Below, one piece after another: positions 1 to 5,145 of a stretch of DNA of 8,594 nt. Numbering within the stretch: the first letter of the stretch is position 1; every line of letters begins with the position of its first letter. The translations under genes and the position numbers were made by a program. Source of the DNA: Syntrophomonadaceae bacterium (GTDB lineage Bacteria; Bacillota; Dethiobacteria; DTU022); the NCBI GenBank assembly GCA_003552365.1, contig PUKR01000070.1, positions 1 to 8,594 of the forward strand, read 5' to 3'. The notes beneath the pieces are model-generated. The model searched no databases, was not told where the DNA came from, and saw only the letters and a list, made by a program, of their open reading frames with translations.

Positions 1-184
1 AAGCCAATTATTTATTTGTATTTATCAATATTTGATATAATCAAGTAATATTCTCTTGCTCTTCACCGTAAAACAATTAATTACCTCTTATGCTTGTAAA
101 TCTACAAAATATTTCAGGAATGAATGCCTGCAATTAGAAGAGCAGAGTAATCCCGACTTTTCACAAAATATCACTAATTTAAGT
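1..184. other. AT-rich intergenic end of window, no gene seen
   Basis: This stretch follows the 3' end of the minus-strand methyltransferase gene. It is strongly AT-rich and holds only short weak inverted repeats (for example TTGTA/TACAA around position 100) without a convincing T-tract. I see no coding region with a ribosome binding site and no recognisable RNA. Confidence 0.6.
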
Positions 185-733
185 TCACTTAAGATATAGC
201 ACGGAAGAATCAAAGGTAACCTGATTTTGCTTAATAACGTCAGTAAAGGGTGGCTGTTCGGGGAGTAAATCGTATTGATCAAACAAGTCACTGCGAGGTT
301 TCCTGAAAACCAGTCGGGCAGATGAAGCACCGCCGTCTAACAAATTATCAAGTAATTCTTTTTTAGGTTCAGCCTGAAGGGCCACCAGGGCTACATCAAA
401 CTCAGCGGGCAAAGAGCTACAGCCATCTGCCTGAACAACTTCGATCTGATTTTGCAACTTCATAGCTTTTACACACCTGCCGGCTGCTGCCACCGCCTCT
501 TGATCACGATCAATAGCCCAAACCCTGGCCCCGGTTAACCTGGCAACTTTTACAGCGGTAAAAGGAATTCCTCCGCACCCCACATGTAGGACCCGATCAC
601 CTGCTGTAATTCCGGCCAAATTAATTTCTTTACGGATCACCTCGTCATATATACGTGAATACAAGCCAACCAACAAGGAATTTGCCGCACCCTTTTTTTC
701 CAATGATGACACAATTGAAGGAATAATGTTCAT
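185..733 (-). CDS. SAM-dependent methyltransferase, class I (182 aa), last gene of a three-gene unit
   Basis: Probable soluble class I (Rossmann-fold) methyltransferase; the substrate is unknown. The SAM-binding motif I reads VLHVGCGGIPF at about residues 48-58. An acidic residue that would bind the SAM ribose follows in AIDRD (about 74-78), and QADG (about 101-104) matches the post-II acidic position. The wording around motif I also recalls nicotianamine-synthase-like methyltransferases, but that is only a loose resemblance. The ATG start has an AAAGGAG ribosome binding site 12 bases upstream. At 182 aa it is short, so the C-terminal half of the fold is reduced. It is clearly related to the gene just upstream: both share an LY-x-x-I-[FY] helix, a KEINLA/KEFLLA segment, the HVGCG motif and the following helix. 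The pair probably arose by duplication. I am sure of the fold and unsure of the function. Confidence 0.85.
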   Translation of the reverse strand: MNIIPSIVSSLEKKGAANSLLVGLYSRIYDEVIRKEINLAGITAGDRVLHVGCGGIPFTAVKVARLTGARVWAIDRDQEAVAAAGRCVKAMKLQNQIEVVQADGCSSLPAEFDVALVALQAEPKKELLDNLLDGGASSARLVFRKPRSDLFDQYDLLPEQPPFTDVIKQNQVTFDSSVLYLK

Positions 734-755
734 TTAAATTAGCTGCTCCTTTTAA

Positions 756-772
756 CCACCGCTCGACGGTGG
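756..772 (-). other. Small hairpin just upstream of the methyltransferase ribosome binding site
   Basis: A perfect 6-base inverted repeat CCACCG/CGGTGG with a 5-base loop lies about ten bases upstream of the Shine-Dalgarno sequence of the downstream methyltransferase. There is no T-tract, so it is not a classic terminator. It could stabilise the processed message or affect translation, or be chance. Confidence 0.3.
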
Positions 773-807
773 GTAGTAATAAAAAGTTAAGCCGGTAGAA
801 ACTTAGA

Positions 808-822
808 TGCCGGCAACCGGCA
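808..822 (-). other. GC-rich hairpin between the two methyltransferase genes
   Basis: TGCCGG and CCGGCA form a perfect 6-base stem around a 3-base loop in the 166-base gap between the two methyltransferase genes. On the minus strand it is followed by TCTAAGTTTCT, a poor T-tract. At best it is a weak attenuator within the operon. Confidence 0.3.
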
Positions 823-899
823 AAATAACCCGTGCGTTTAATCATAAGCCATAGCCCGGGTCAACCAGGGGTTAAGAAATAATTTAATAAGCTACCCCG

Positions 900-1538
900 T
901 TACTGCCAGTTTTTTTGTATCACCAGGCTTTCAGTCCCGAGCAGGGAGTTGCATTTGCTTATGCTGCAAGGAACCTGCCGGTTTACAGCGGTAAAAGAAA
1001 CTCCTTTCTTTGAAAACCAGTGAGGTAAATTGCGGTATATTAATACCCCACCATGGTTCAAAGCTTTAAAAGCCTGTTTAAGCACTCTTTCTTTGTCAGA
1101 TATATTTAGTGAAACCCAGATGGCGTCATAAGCCCCCCCTGTTAGATTTATTCCATTCCCGTAACGCACTTTAACTTGCTCACTAAGCTTTATTTTTTCT
1201 AAAAAATATTTAGCTTCAGCAACAGCTGTTTCATTACAATCCAGGCCTTCTACCCGGTAACCTTTTTGAGCCAGGTAAAGCGCAGTATAAGGGTAAGCCC
1301 CACAACCCACATGTAATATTTTAGCCCCGGGTTGCAGGTCAGCCAGTAAAAATTCTTTTTCCAGCATCTTTTTATAAAAGATTTTATGGTATAAAGCGGC
1401 AACAGTGGCCGAACGCACGGCTACGCTTTCTAACTTCTGAGATAGGCTGTAAAAAGGCGAGGCTTGAATAGCTTTGGGCGAAGGACTTATGCTTATCCAA
1501 TTTTTACTCCGATTATCCACTTTTGATTTGCTTGTCAA
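900..1538 (-). CDS. SAM-dependent methyltransferase, class I (212 aa), TTG start
   Basis: Second Rossmann-fold methyltransferase of the tandem pair; substrate unknown. Motif I reads ILHVGCGAYPY at about residues 74-84, with the ribose-binding acid D100 in EGLDCN. A degenerate motif near residues 137-143 (YDAIWVS) is followed by a GGVLIYR strand typical of class I methyltransferases. The first 40 residues or so are extra compared with the downstream paralogue and are polar, with no signal peptide. The start is TTG, chosen because a good ribosome binding site (AAAGGTGG) lies 9 bases upstream and no ATG fits as well. It lies 83 bases downstream of the MprF-like membrane protein gene on the same strand, so co-transcription is likely. 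A link to lipid or cell-envelope modification is inferred only from that neighbour. Confidence 0.85.
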   Translation of the reverse strand: MTSKSKVDNRSKNWISISPSPKAIQASPFYSLSQKLESVAVRSATVAALYHKIFYKKMLEKEFLLADLQPGAKILHVGCGAYPYTALYLAQKGYRVEGLDCNETAVAEAKYFLEKIKLSEQVKVRYGNGINLTGGAYDAIWVSLNISDKERVLKQAFKALNHGGVLIYRNLPHWFSKKGVSFTAVNRQVPCSISKCNSLLGTESLVIQKNWQ

Positions 1539-1621
1539 AATTACTTACCACCTTTCAGCTTAATATCGAAAAATAACGTTTATAATAACCAACAACCAGC
1601 GTCCGATAAAAATAAGGTTTT

Positions 1622-2605
1622 TCATTTCACCCTGATCATGCTTTCGTTTTCTGCCAAATAATTATTGGTCAAGGCCAGGTACCCGGCTGCCGCTGTTGAC
1701 AACAACAGCGGAAACCAAAAAGTAATTAACCTGGTTAACAATGCTACAGCCAACCCTTCGGCAGGGATAATCCCGCTGAAAGAAAGAACCAGGGCCATAC
1801 TCCCTTCAAACGAACCCAGTCCACCGGGTAAAAGCGGGACCATGCTAACCAGGTAGGCGATATAAGTAGCAATAATAGCCGGCAGTCCGACTTCAAGTCC
1901 CAGCATTACGGTGACAAGATAAGTCTTAGCCGGATATAAAATCCATATAAATCCTGACAAAACCAGTAACGACATACTTTCGCCGGGCCCGGTCAGGCTG
2001 CGCGAGTAAATAGAAGCTTTCCGGACAAAACCAATTATTGAATTAAATAATGTCTTTTTGCTCTCCCGTTGACTCTTAACCTCACCGTTTCCCCCTTTAA
2101 AGTGTATCCAGGCAATACCTGTAAAAAACAGCAGGAAAACAAAAAATGCCAGATAAACCAACCAGGGAAGCTCATAAACAGAAAATGCCAGAACTAAAGT
2201 GCCTGTAATCAAAATCATAAAAGGCAGGAGGGAAAAATACTTGAGCGCCAGCAATATCCCGGTTAATTGCGAATAGTTTAAATCTGTATTACGGTGAAAC
2301 AAATATATCTTTGCCGATTCACCGCCGATTTTTACAGAGGGAGTGATACTTTCAACATAATTCCCGGCCAAATTAATCGCCAGCGATTTTCCAAGTGTAA
2401 TCTTTTGACCTGATTTGCCAAGCATAAATTGCCACTGAAAAGCGGTTACGCTTAAAGTAATCAACTGTAAAGCAGCCAGAAACGTTAACACTGATATTTC
2501 TGCTTTATTCAAAGCAGCAGTTATCTCCTCAAGCCCAAGGTATAAAACAACCACGGCAAGAAAAATAATTCCGATTAACCAAAGTAAAGCATGTTTTATA
2601 TTCAT
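1622..2605 (-). CDS. MprF/AglD-like polytopic membrane protein (UPF0104, LPG-synthase TM-region family), 327 aa
   Basis: Integral membrane protein of the lysylphosphatidylglycerol synthase transmembrane-region family (PF03706/UPF0104). In MprF this module flips aminoacylated lipid, and related stand-alone proteins are tied to glycolipid handling. Here only the membrane module is present, without an aminoacyl-transferase domain. Family hallmarks are visible: SITPSVKIGGESAKIY (about 86-101) and PLLPGGLGSFEGSM (about 257-270). About seven or eight hydrophobic segments run through the chain, with a charged loop at about 170-186. An upstream ATG at 2641 would add 12 residues, but I prefer the ATG at 2605: GGTGGAGG lies about 10 bases before it, and the predicted promoter would start transcription near 2640, leaving no leader for the longer form. 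It is the first gene of the unit with the two methyltransferases. The precise lipid substrate is unknown. Confidence 0.85.
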   Translation of the reverse strand: MNIKHALLWLIGIIFLAVVVLYLGLEEITAALNKAEISVLTFLAALQLITLSVTAFQWQFMLGKSGQKITLGKSLAINLAGNYVESITPSVKIGGESAKIYLFHRNTDLNYSQLTGILLALKYFSLLPFMILITGTLVLAFSVYELPWLVYLAFFVFLLFFTGIAWIHFKGGNGEVKSQRESKKTLFNSIIGFVRKASIYSRSLTGPGESMSLLVLSGFIWILYPAKTYLVTVMLGLEVGLPAIIATYIAYLVSMVPLLPGGLGSFEGSMALVLSFSGIIPAEGLAVALLTRLITFWFPLLLSTAAAGYLALTNNYLAENESMIRVK

Positions 2606-2646
2606 CAGTGGCAAACCTCCACCCCGGACCTGGTAAACCAACCCGG

Positions 2647-2675
2647 ATTATATTACTGGATCAACAGTATTTGTA
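2647..2675 (-). promoter_or_regulatory. Sigma-A-type promoter with inverted repeat in the spacer
   Basis: On the minus strand a perfect TATAAT -10 box (2647-2652) lies 17 bases from a weak -35 TACAAA (2670-2675, 3 of 6 consensus bases). The spacer begins and ends in a TACTG-N6-CAGTA inverted repeat (2654-2669), which could be an operator. It would start transcription near 2640, just ahead of the MprF-like gene. Confidence 0.5.
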
Positions 2676-2695
2676 GTACCAACTAACATTTTGCT

Positions 2696-2722
2696 AAAAA
2701 TAAAAACTAACTTTTCAAGTTA
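2696..2722 (-). terminator. Intrinsic terminator of the csrA-flaG operon
   Basis: Read on the minus strand, a perfect 6-base stem TAACTT/AAGTTA with a 3-base loop (2708-2722) is followed after one G by TTTTTATTTTT. This is a convincing factor-independent terminator. It lies about 120 bases downstream of the flaG stop codon and separates flaG from the membrane protein/methyltransferase unit. The stem is AT-rich, so efficiency may be moderate. Confidence 0.8.
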
Positions 2723-2842
2723 ATTTAGGTCAGGTAGCTTTATTTTCAAATTGTTAATATAGCCTAACATATCTCGTTTATTGTTGCAACCCCATAAACA
2801 AAACGGCTTTAAAAATAATTTAACGGCCGGTGAAACAACATC

Positions 2843-3226
2843 TTATCTTCGTTCATCCATTAAAATGCCGAAAAGGTTTTGGATTCGGTTGGCAACTTCC
2901 AGGGCTTTTTCGGTGGGAATTTCCTGGATAACCTCATCTTTGCTTGTGTCACGAACTTCAACATACCAAAGGTTCGAGCCTTTGCGGGCGCTAAAACGTA
3001 GTGGTTGTCCCTTTTTCTCTGCGTCTTCATTAAGCCTGGCGATAGCCTGGTCTAATTTTCTTTCATAATTGGGATCCGTATGTTTGCTGGCTTTACCGGA
3101 GTCCGAACTTCCTTCCCTGGTTACCCGGTTATCCGTGGAAGTACTTTCTGTTTGCCGGATTTCTTTTAAATCTACCTGTTCCTTTATTTTATTAAGGAGC
3201 AAAGGATCAATACCATCAATTTTCAT
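2843..3226 (-). CDS. flaG: FlaG family flagellar protein
   Basis: FlaG-family protein of 127 residues, linked in other bacteria to flagellar filament length or assembly; its biochemical role is poorly defined. The C-terminal half carries the family signature: LNEDAEKKGQPLRF (65-78), then a strand pair, then DEVIQEIPTEK (97-107) and the closing NLFGILMDE (118-125). The N-terminal 50 residues are polar, low-complexity and rich in Ser, Thr and charged residues, as is usual for FlaG. The ATG start is preceded by GGGGTG about 10 bases upstream. It lies 54 bases downstream of csrA on the same strand, and the csrA-flaG pairing is itself known from flagellar clusters of Firmicutes. No flagellin, fliD, fliS or fliW is in the window. 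Confidence 0.9.
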   Translation of the reverse strand: MKIDGIDPLLLNKIKEQVDLKEIRQTESTSTDNRVTREGSSDSGKASKHTDPNYERKLDQAIARLNEDAEKKGQPLRFSARKGSNLWYVEVRDTSKDEVIQEIPTEKALEVANRIQNLFGILMDERR

Positions 3227-3270
3227 GGTTCAGATTCACCCCGTTAAAGCAGCACTATCTGCCTGCTTTT

Positions 3271-3290
3271 AGAAGATCATTTAATCTTCT
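3271..3290 (-). other. Hairpin spanning the csrA stop codon
   Basis: A perfect 7-base inverted repeat AGAAGAT/ATCTTCT with a 6-base loop covers the end of csrA and its stop codon (3281-3283). On the minus strand it is followed by AAAAGC and not T's, so it is not a terminator. It may shield the 3' end of csrA or tune flaG expression relative to csrA. Confidence 0.4.
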
Positions 3291-3547
3291 TGTTGTTCCT
3301 TATCTTGATCCAGCTGCTGCCCGGAAAGAAGGATTTCATCTATTTCACCGGTATGCTTTGCCGCGGCTTCTATGGCTCGCAAGTTCTCCATGCGGACTTC
3401 TTCGAATGTTTCTTTACGAAGAATCTTAACATCCCGGGGAGCATTAATCCCAATCCGGACTGAATTGCCGTCAATAGATACAACCATTACTTCAATGTCT
3501 TCACCAATCATTATGCTTTGTTGAGATTTTCTTGTTAGTACGAGCAT
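3281..3547 (-). CDS. csrA: Carbon storage regulator CsrA, 88 aa
   Basis: Homodimeric RNA-binding translational regulator. In Gram-positive flagellates it represses flagellin (hag) translation by binding GGA sites near the ribosome binding site and is antagonised by FliW. The fold is complete: it opens with MLVLTRK, has the GxxxxRIGINAPRDVKILRKE core, and keeps the RNA-contacting Leu4 and Arg44. The chain is longer than the E. coli protein (61 aa), with an acidic, Gln-rich C-terminal tail. I take the start at 3547 because family members begin at MLVLT. An ATG 15 bases upstream (3562) overlaps the AAAGGA Shine-Dalgarno sequence and is too close to use it. The spacing to the chosen ATG is long (14 bases), but a short TGGC/GCCA hairpin could shorten it. 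Four GGA triplets lie in the leader. FliW is not in the window. Confidence 0.93.
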   Translation of the reverse strand: MLVLTRKSQQSIMIGEDIEVMVVSIDGNSVRIGINAPRDVKILRKETFEEVRMENLRAIEAAAKHTGEIDEILLSGQQLDQDKEQQED

Positions 3548-3629
3548 ATTGGCGGGCGCCATCCTTTCCAGGCCTTTTGTCTCCAGGTTAGCATATTATT
3601 TCGCAACCTGCTTTTTATTTCCTGCCAAT

Positions 3630-3658
3630 ATAATATTAAAATTTACTCACCAATGCAA
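3630..3658 (-). promoter_or_regulatory. Probable sigma-A promoter of csrA-flaG
   Basis: On the minus strand a TATTAT -10 box (3630-3635, 5 of 6 consensus bases) lies exactly 17 bases from a TTGCAT -35 (3653-3658, 3 of 6). Transcription would begin near 3623 and give a leader of about 75 bases before csrA. I saw no sigma-D-like GCCGATAA element on the minus strand here. Confidence 0.45.
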
Positions 3659-3901
3659 ATAATTGAGGTTACAAGCAGCCGATCAAACTCAAAGGGAGGG
3701 TTCATTAAACTAAAGCAGCCAAGATAAGTTTCGTAGATACGGCAGAAGCAAATCATTTAACAGGTATTTCTGCCCAGCCATAGCCGGCCTTCATTTTGAC
3801 CTGCAAACATTGCACCGGACCAACCGCAATGGGAAACAAGGTAAAAGTTATAGCCAGGCTGCCGGAGTCTGAACCATAGAAGGCGAATGCAGGGAGTGTT
3901 C

Positions 3902-3953
3902 AAATAGAAAGCCTGCAGCCTTTATCACTGCTAACGCCCGGCAAAAGGCAGGC
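3902..3953 (-). terminator. Candidate terminator of the RodZ-like gene
   Basis: On the minus strand, 45 bases after the RodZ-like stop codon, GCCT-GCCTTT pairs with AAAGGC-(TGC)-AGGC. This gives a 10-base stem interrupted by a 3-base bulge, with a 20-base loop. It is followed by the T-rich TTTCTATTT. The large loop and the C and A in the tail make it weaker than a textbook terminator. Confidence 0.4.
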
Positions 3954-3997
3954 ACCATACCAAAATGCACTACGTCTGAACAAAATACTAACAGCTT

Positions 3998-4822
3998 CTA
4001 CTTTTTACTTTGCCCTGATAAACAACTTCTTTTAATCATGTTGGAATAGATAGGATCGTGGGTGCTAAGCAGTAGGAGCAGTCCACTGATAATGAAGTAG
4101 AGTCCTGTATAAAAAAGGTTGGAATTACCACCGGTGCGGGGAACCGGTTCACCCTCTTGCTCCAGCTTATAAGTATCTTCTTCGATTTCTTCTACTTTTT
4201 CATCCTCATCTGTTACTTCTTCTTTTTCATTCTCATTACCTGCTTCAACTTCCCGGTCCATAGCACCGGCATATTCCCTCTCCCCGGGGTCAGTTTCTTC
4301 GGGAATGGCAATTCCCGCCCCATCCTGCCAGGCTTGTTCCTCAGCAGTTATTATTCTTTCACCATTATCTTCAGGAGGCGAGGTTTCGTCTGCTACTACC
4401 CCCGGGACAGCCTCTTCCCCTAAACGGGAGGGATCAGTTATGTAATCCCAGGCCAGGTAACCGCCCACCAGTAAAAACAGGGCTGCAGCCAGGACCACAG
4501 CTCCATAAACGGGAACTTTTTCGAAACTTATACCCAAACCCCTACTTTTTTTATAAGTCTGCTGCAAATATGCCTTAGCGGTCCTGGCATCAGTCCAAAG
4601 GGCATTAAAATCAGCGAGCATTTCCTCTTGATCCAGCCCTAATACCGGCGCGTATTTTTTAATCAAAGCGATTATGGTTTCCTTATCACGGAAAATAAGG
4701 ACATTTTCCTCTTCAAGGGCGTTCAAGTGCTTTTGCTTAATTTTAGCTTTCTTTGAGGCTTCCTTGACGGTAAGCCCCATACCCATTCTCTTGTAACGTA
4801 ATTTGTCACCAAAACCGGCCAT
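3998..4822 (-). CDS. RodZ-like membrane HTH protein with a sortase-type C-terminal sorting signal
   Basis: Predicted membrane protein of 274 residues. Residues 1-70 form an HTH_25/RodZ-type helix-turn-helix domain (GDKLRYKRM...LTVKEASKKAKIK...LNALEEEN). Basic residues at about 91-102 (KK, R, EK) precede a transmembrane segment at about 104-125. An acidic, Glu/Asp-rich region (about 130-226) would then face outside. The C-terminus reads VPRTGG (227-232), a hydrophobic stretch (about 235-252) and a tail containing KR and a terminal KK. That is the layout of an LPxTG-like sorting signal, with Val in place of Leu. The DUF4115 domain found at the C-terminus of standard RodZ is absent. I chose the ATG at 4822, which has GAGGTG six bases upstream; a GTG at 4831 lies inside that ribosome binding site. 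The gene is divergent from the HU-FlhG fusion. A role in cell shape or envelope organisation is inferred from RodZ only. Confidence 0.8.
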   Translation of the reverse strand: MAGFGDKLRYKRMGMGLTVKEASKKAKIKQKHLNALEEENVLIFRDKETIIALIKKYAPVLGLDQEEMLADFNALWTDARTAKAYLQQTYKKSRGLGISFEKVPVYGAVVLAAALFLLVGGYLAWDYITDPSRLGEEAVPGVVADETSPPEDNGERIITAEEQAWQDGAGIAIPEETDPGEREYAGAMDREVEAGNENEKEEVTDEDEKVEEIEEDTYKLEQEGEPVPRTGGNSNLFYTGLYFIISGLLLLLSTHDPIYSNMIKRSCLSGQSKK

Positions 4823-5030
4823 TGTTTTCACCTCTACCTACATCTTCGGCAAAACTTACTTTTTCTTAACAGGTAAATATAAAACTTAAAGAAATTGGCT
4901 TTGCTGATTAAGCTTCTCTAAATTAATCCTATCTCCTGCCGAAAAAATAGTATAGGGAAGTTTAAAAGCTTTAATACAAAAAGTAACTGCCTGAGCAAAC
5001 CCTGCAATCAAGAAAAACTTAGGTGAGTGT

Positions 5031-5116
5031 GGCTTACATTTTTAGCCTGTTTAATCGATCCTATAATTTGTTCAAGATTTGCAGGAACCGCTGGCACAAT
5101 TGTGGAAATGTAAGCC
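5031..5116 (+). promoter_or_regulatory. Promoter region of the HU-FlhG gene bracketed by an 11-base inverted repeat
   Basis: A perfect TATAAT -10 box (5062-5067) has no good -35; the best 17-base-spaced hexamer is TTTTTA (5039-5044). The arms GGCTTACATTT (5031-5041) and AAATGTAAGCC (5106-5116) are exact inverted repeats 64 bases apart. One overlaps the -35 zone and the other lies in the leader, 14 bases before the Shine-Dalgarno sequence. This suits a repressor or activator binding both sites with looping, or a long-range stem in the message. Confidence 0.5.
5095..5104. promoter_or_regulatory. Perfect 10-base palindrome CACAATTGTG
   Basis: A complete palindrome sits in the leader of the HU-FlhG gene, one base away from the right arm of the 11-base inverted repeat. 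Its position downstream of the TATAAT box fits an operator. No regulator is identified. Confidence 0.35.
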
Positions 5117-5145
5117 TACCTTCTTAGCTAAGGGAGCAAATAAGG

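Larger units (their letters stand above)
3563..3997. other. 435-base intergenic gap between RodZ-like gene and csrA
   Basis: No convincing gene lies here. The csrA end is AT-rich and holds its probable promoter. The stretch at about 3741-3961 is noticeably more GC-rich than other intergenic DNA in the window and contains several pairable arms: GGCAGAA/TTCTGCC (3741-3747 with 3768-3774), CATTGC/GCAATG (3808-3813 with 3826-3831), and the hairpin at 3911-3953. The outer segments 3763-3774 and 3947-3961 can also pair partly. Short open frames exist on both strands, but none has a start with a ribosome binding site. It may hold a structured RNA, a decayed gene or a repeat element; I cannot tell which. 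Confidence 0.4.
4823..5145. other. Divergent regulatory region between RodZ-like and HU-FlhG genes
   Basis: This 323-base stretch separates two divergently read genes and contains no coding region that I can support. The half near the fusion gene holds a TATAAT box, an inverted repeat and a palindrome, listed separately. The half near the RodZ-like gene is AT-rich; on the minus strand it has TATACT and TATATT boxes but no good -35 partner, so I do not assign that promoter. Confidence 0.5.

Noticed and set aside
88..330. Minus-strand 80-codon frame at the left edge
   Set aside because: It overlaps the methyltransferase 3' end in another frame, has no ribosome binding site, and is rich in residues typical of translated AT-rich non-coding DNA.
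2781..3272. Plus-strand open frames opposite flaG
   Set aside because: They are antisense to a recognisable FlaG and have no family features.
3548..3562. Five-residue N-terminal extension of CsrA from the upstream ATG
   Set aside because: That ATG overlaps the Shine-Dalgarno sequence, and CsrA proteins begin at M-L-[VI]-L-T.
3782..3930. A roughly 49-codon open frame on the minus strand between the RodZ-like gene and csrA, ending at a TGA near 3752
   Set aside because: The peptide looks protein-like but has no start codon with a ribosome binding site. Other frames on both strands are open over the same stretch, which points to base composition and not coding.
3763..3961. Possible cobalamin or cyclic-di-GMP riboswitch in the GC-rich gap
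   Set aside because: A GGGAA...AGGT...GGCTGCC stretch is loosely reminiscent of a cobalamin element, but the conserved boxes and junction do not line up, and no suitable gene follows in that orientation.
3850..3997. Open frame of about 50 codons continuing in phase after the RodZ-like TAG stop
   Set aside because: Considered as a longer RodZ-like protein or a stop read-through. The protein already ends in a complete sorting-signal-like tail, and the extension shows no recognisable domain.
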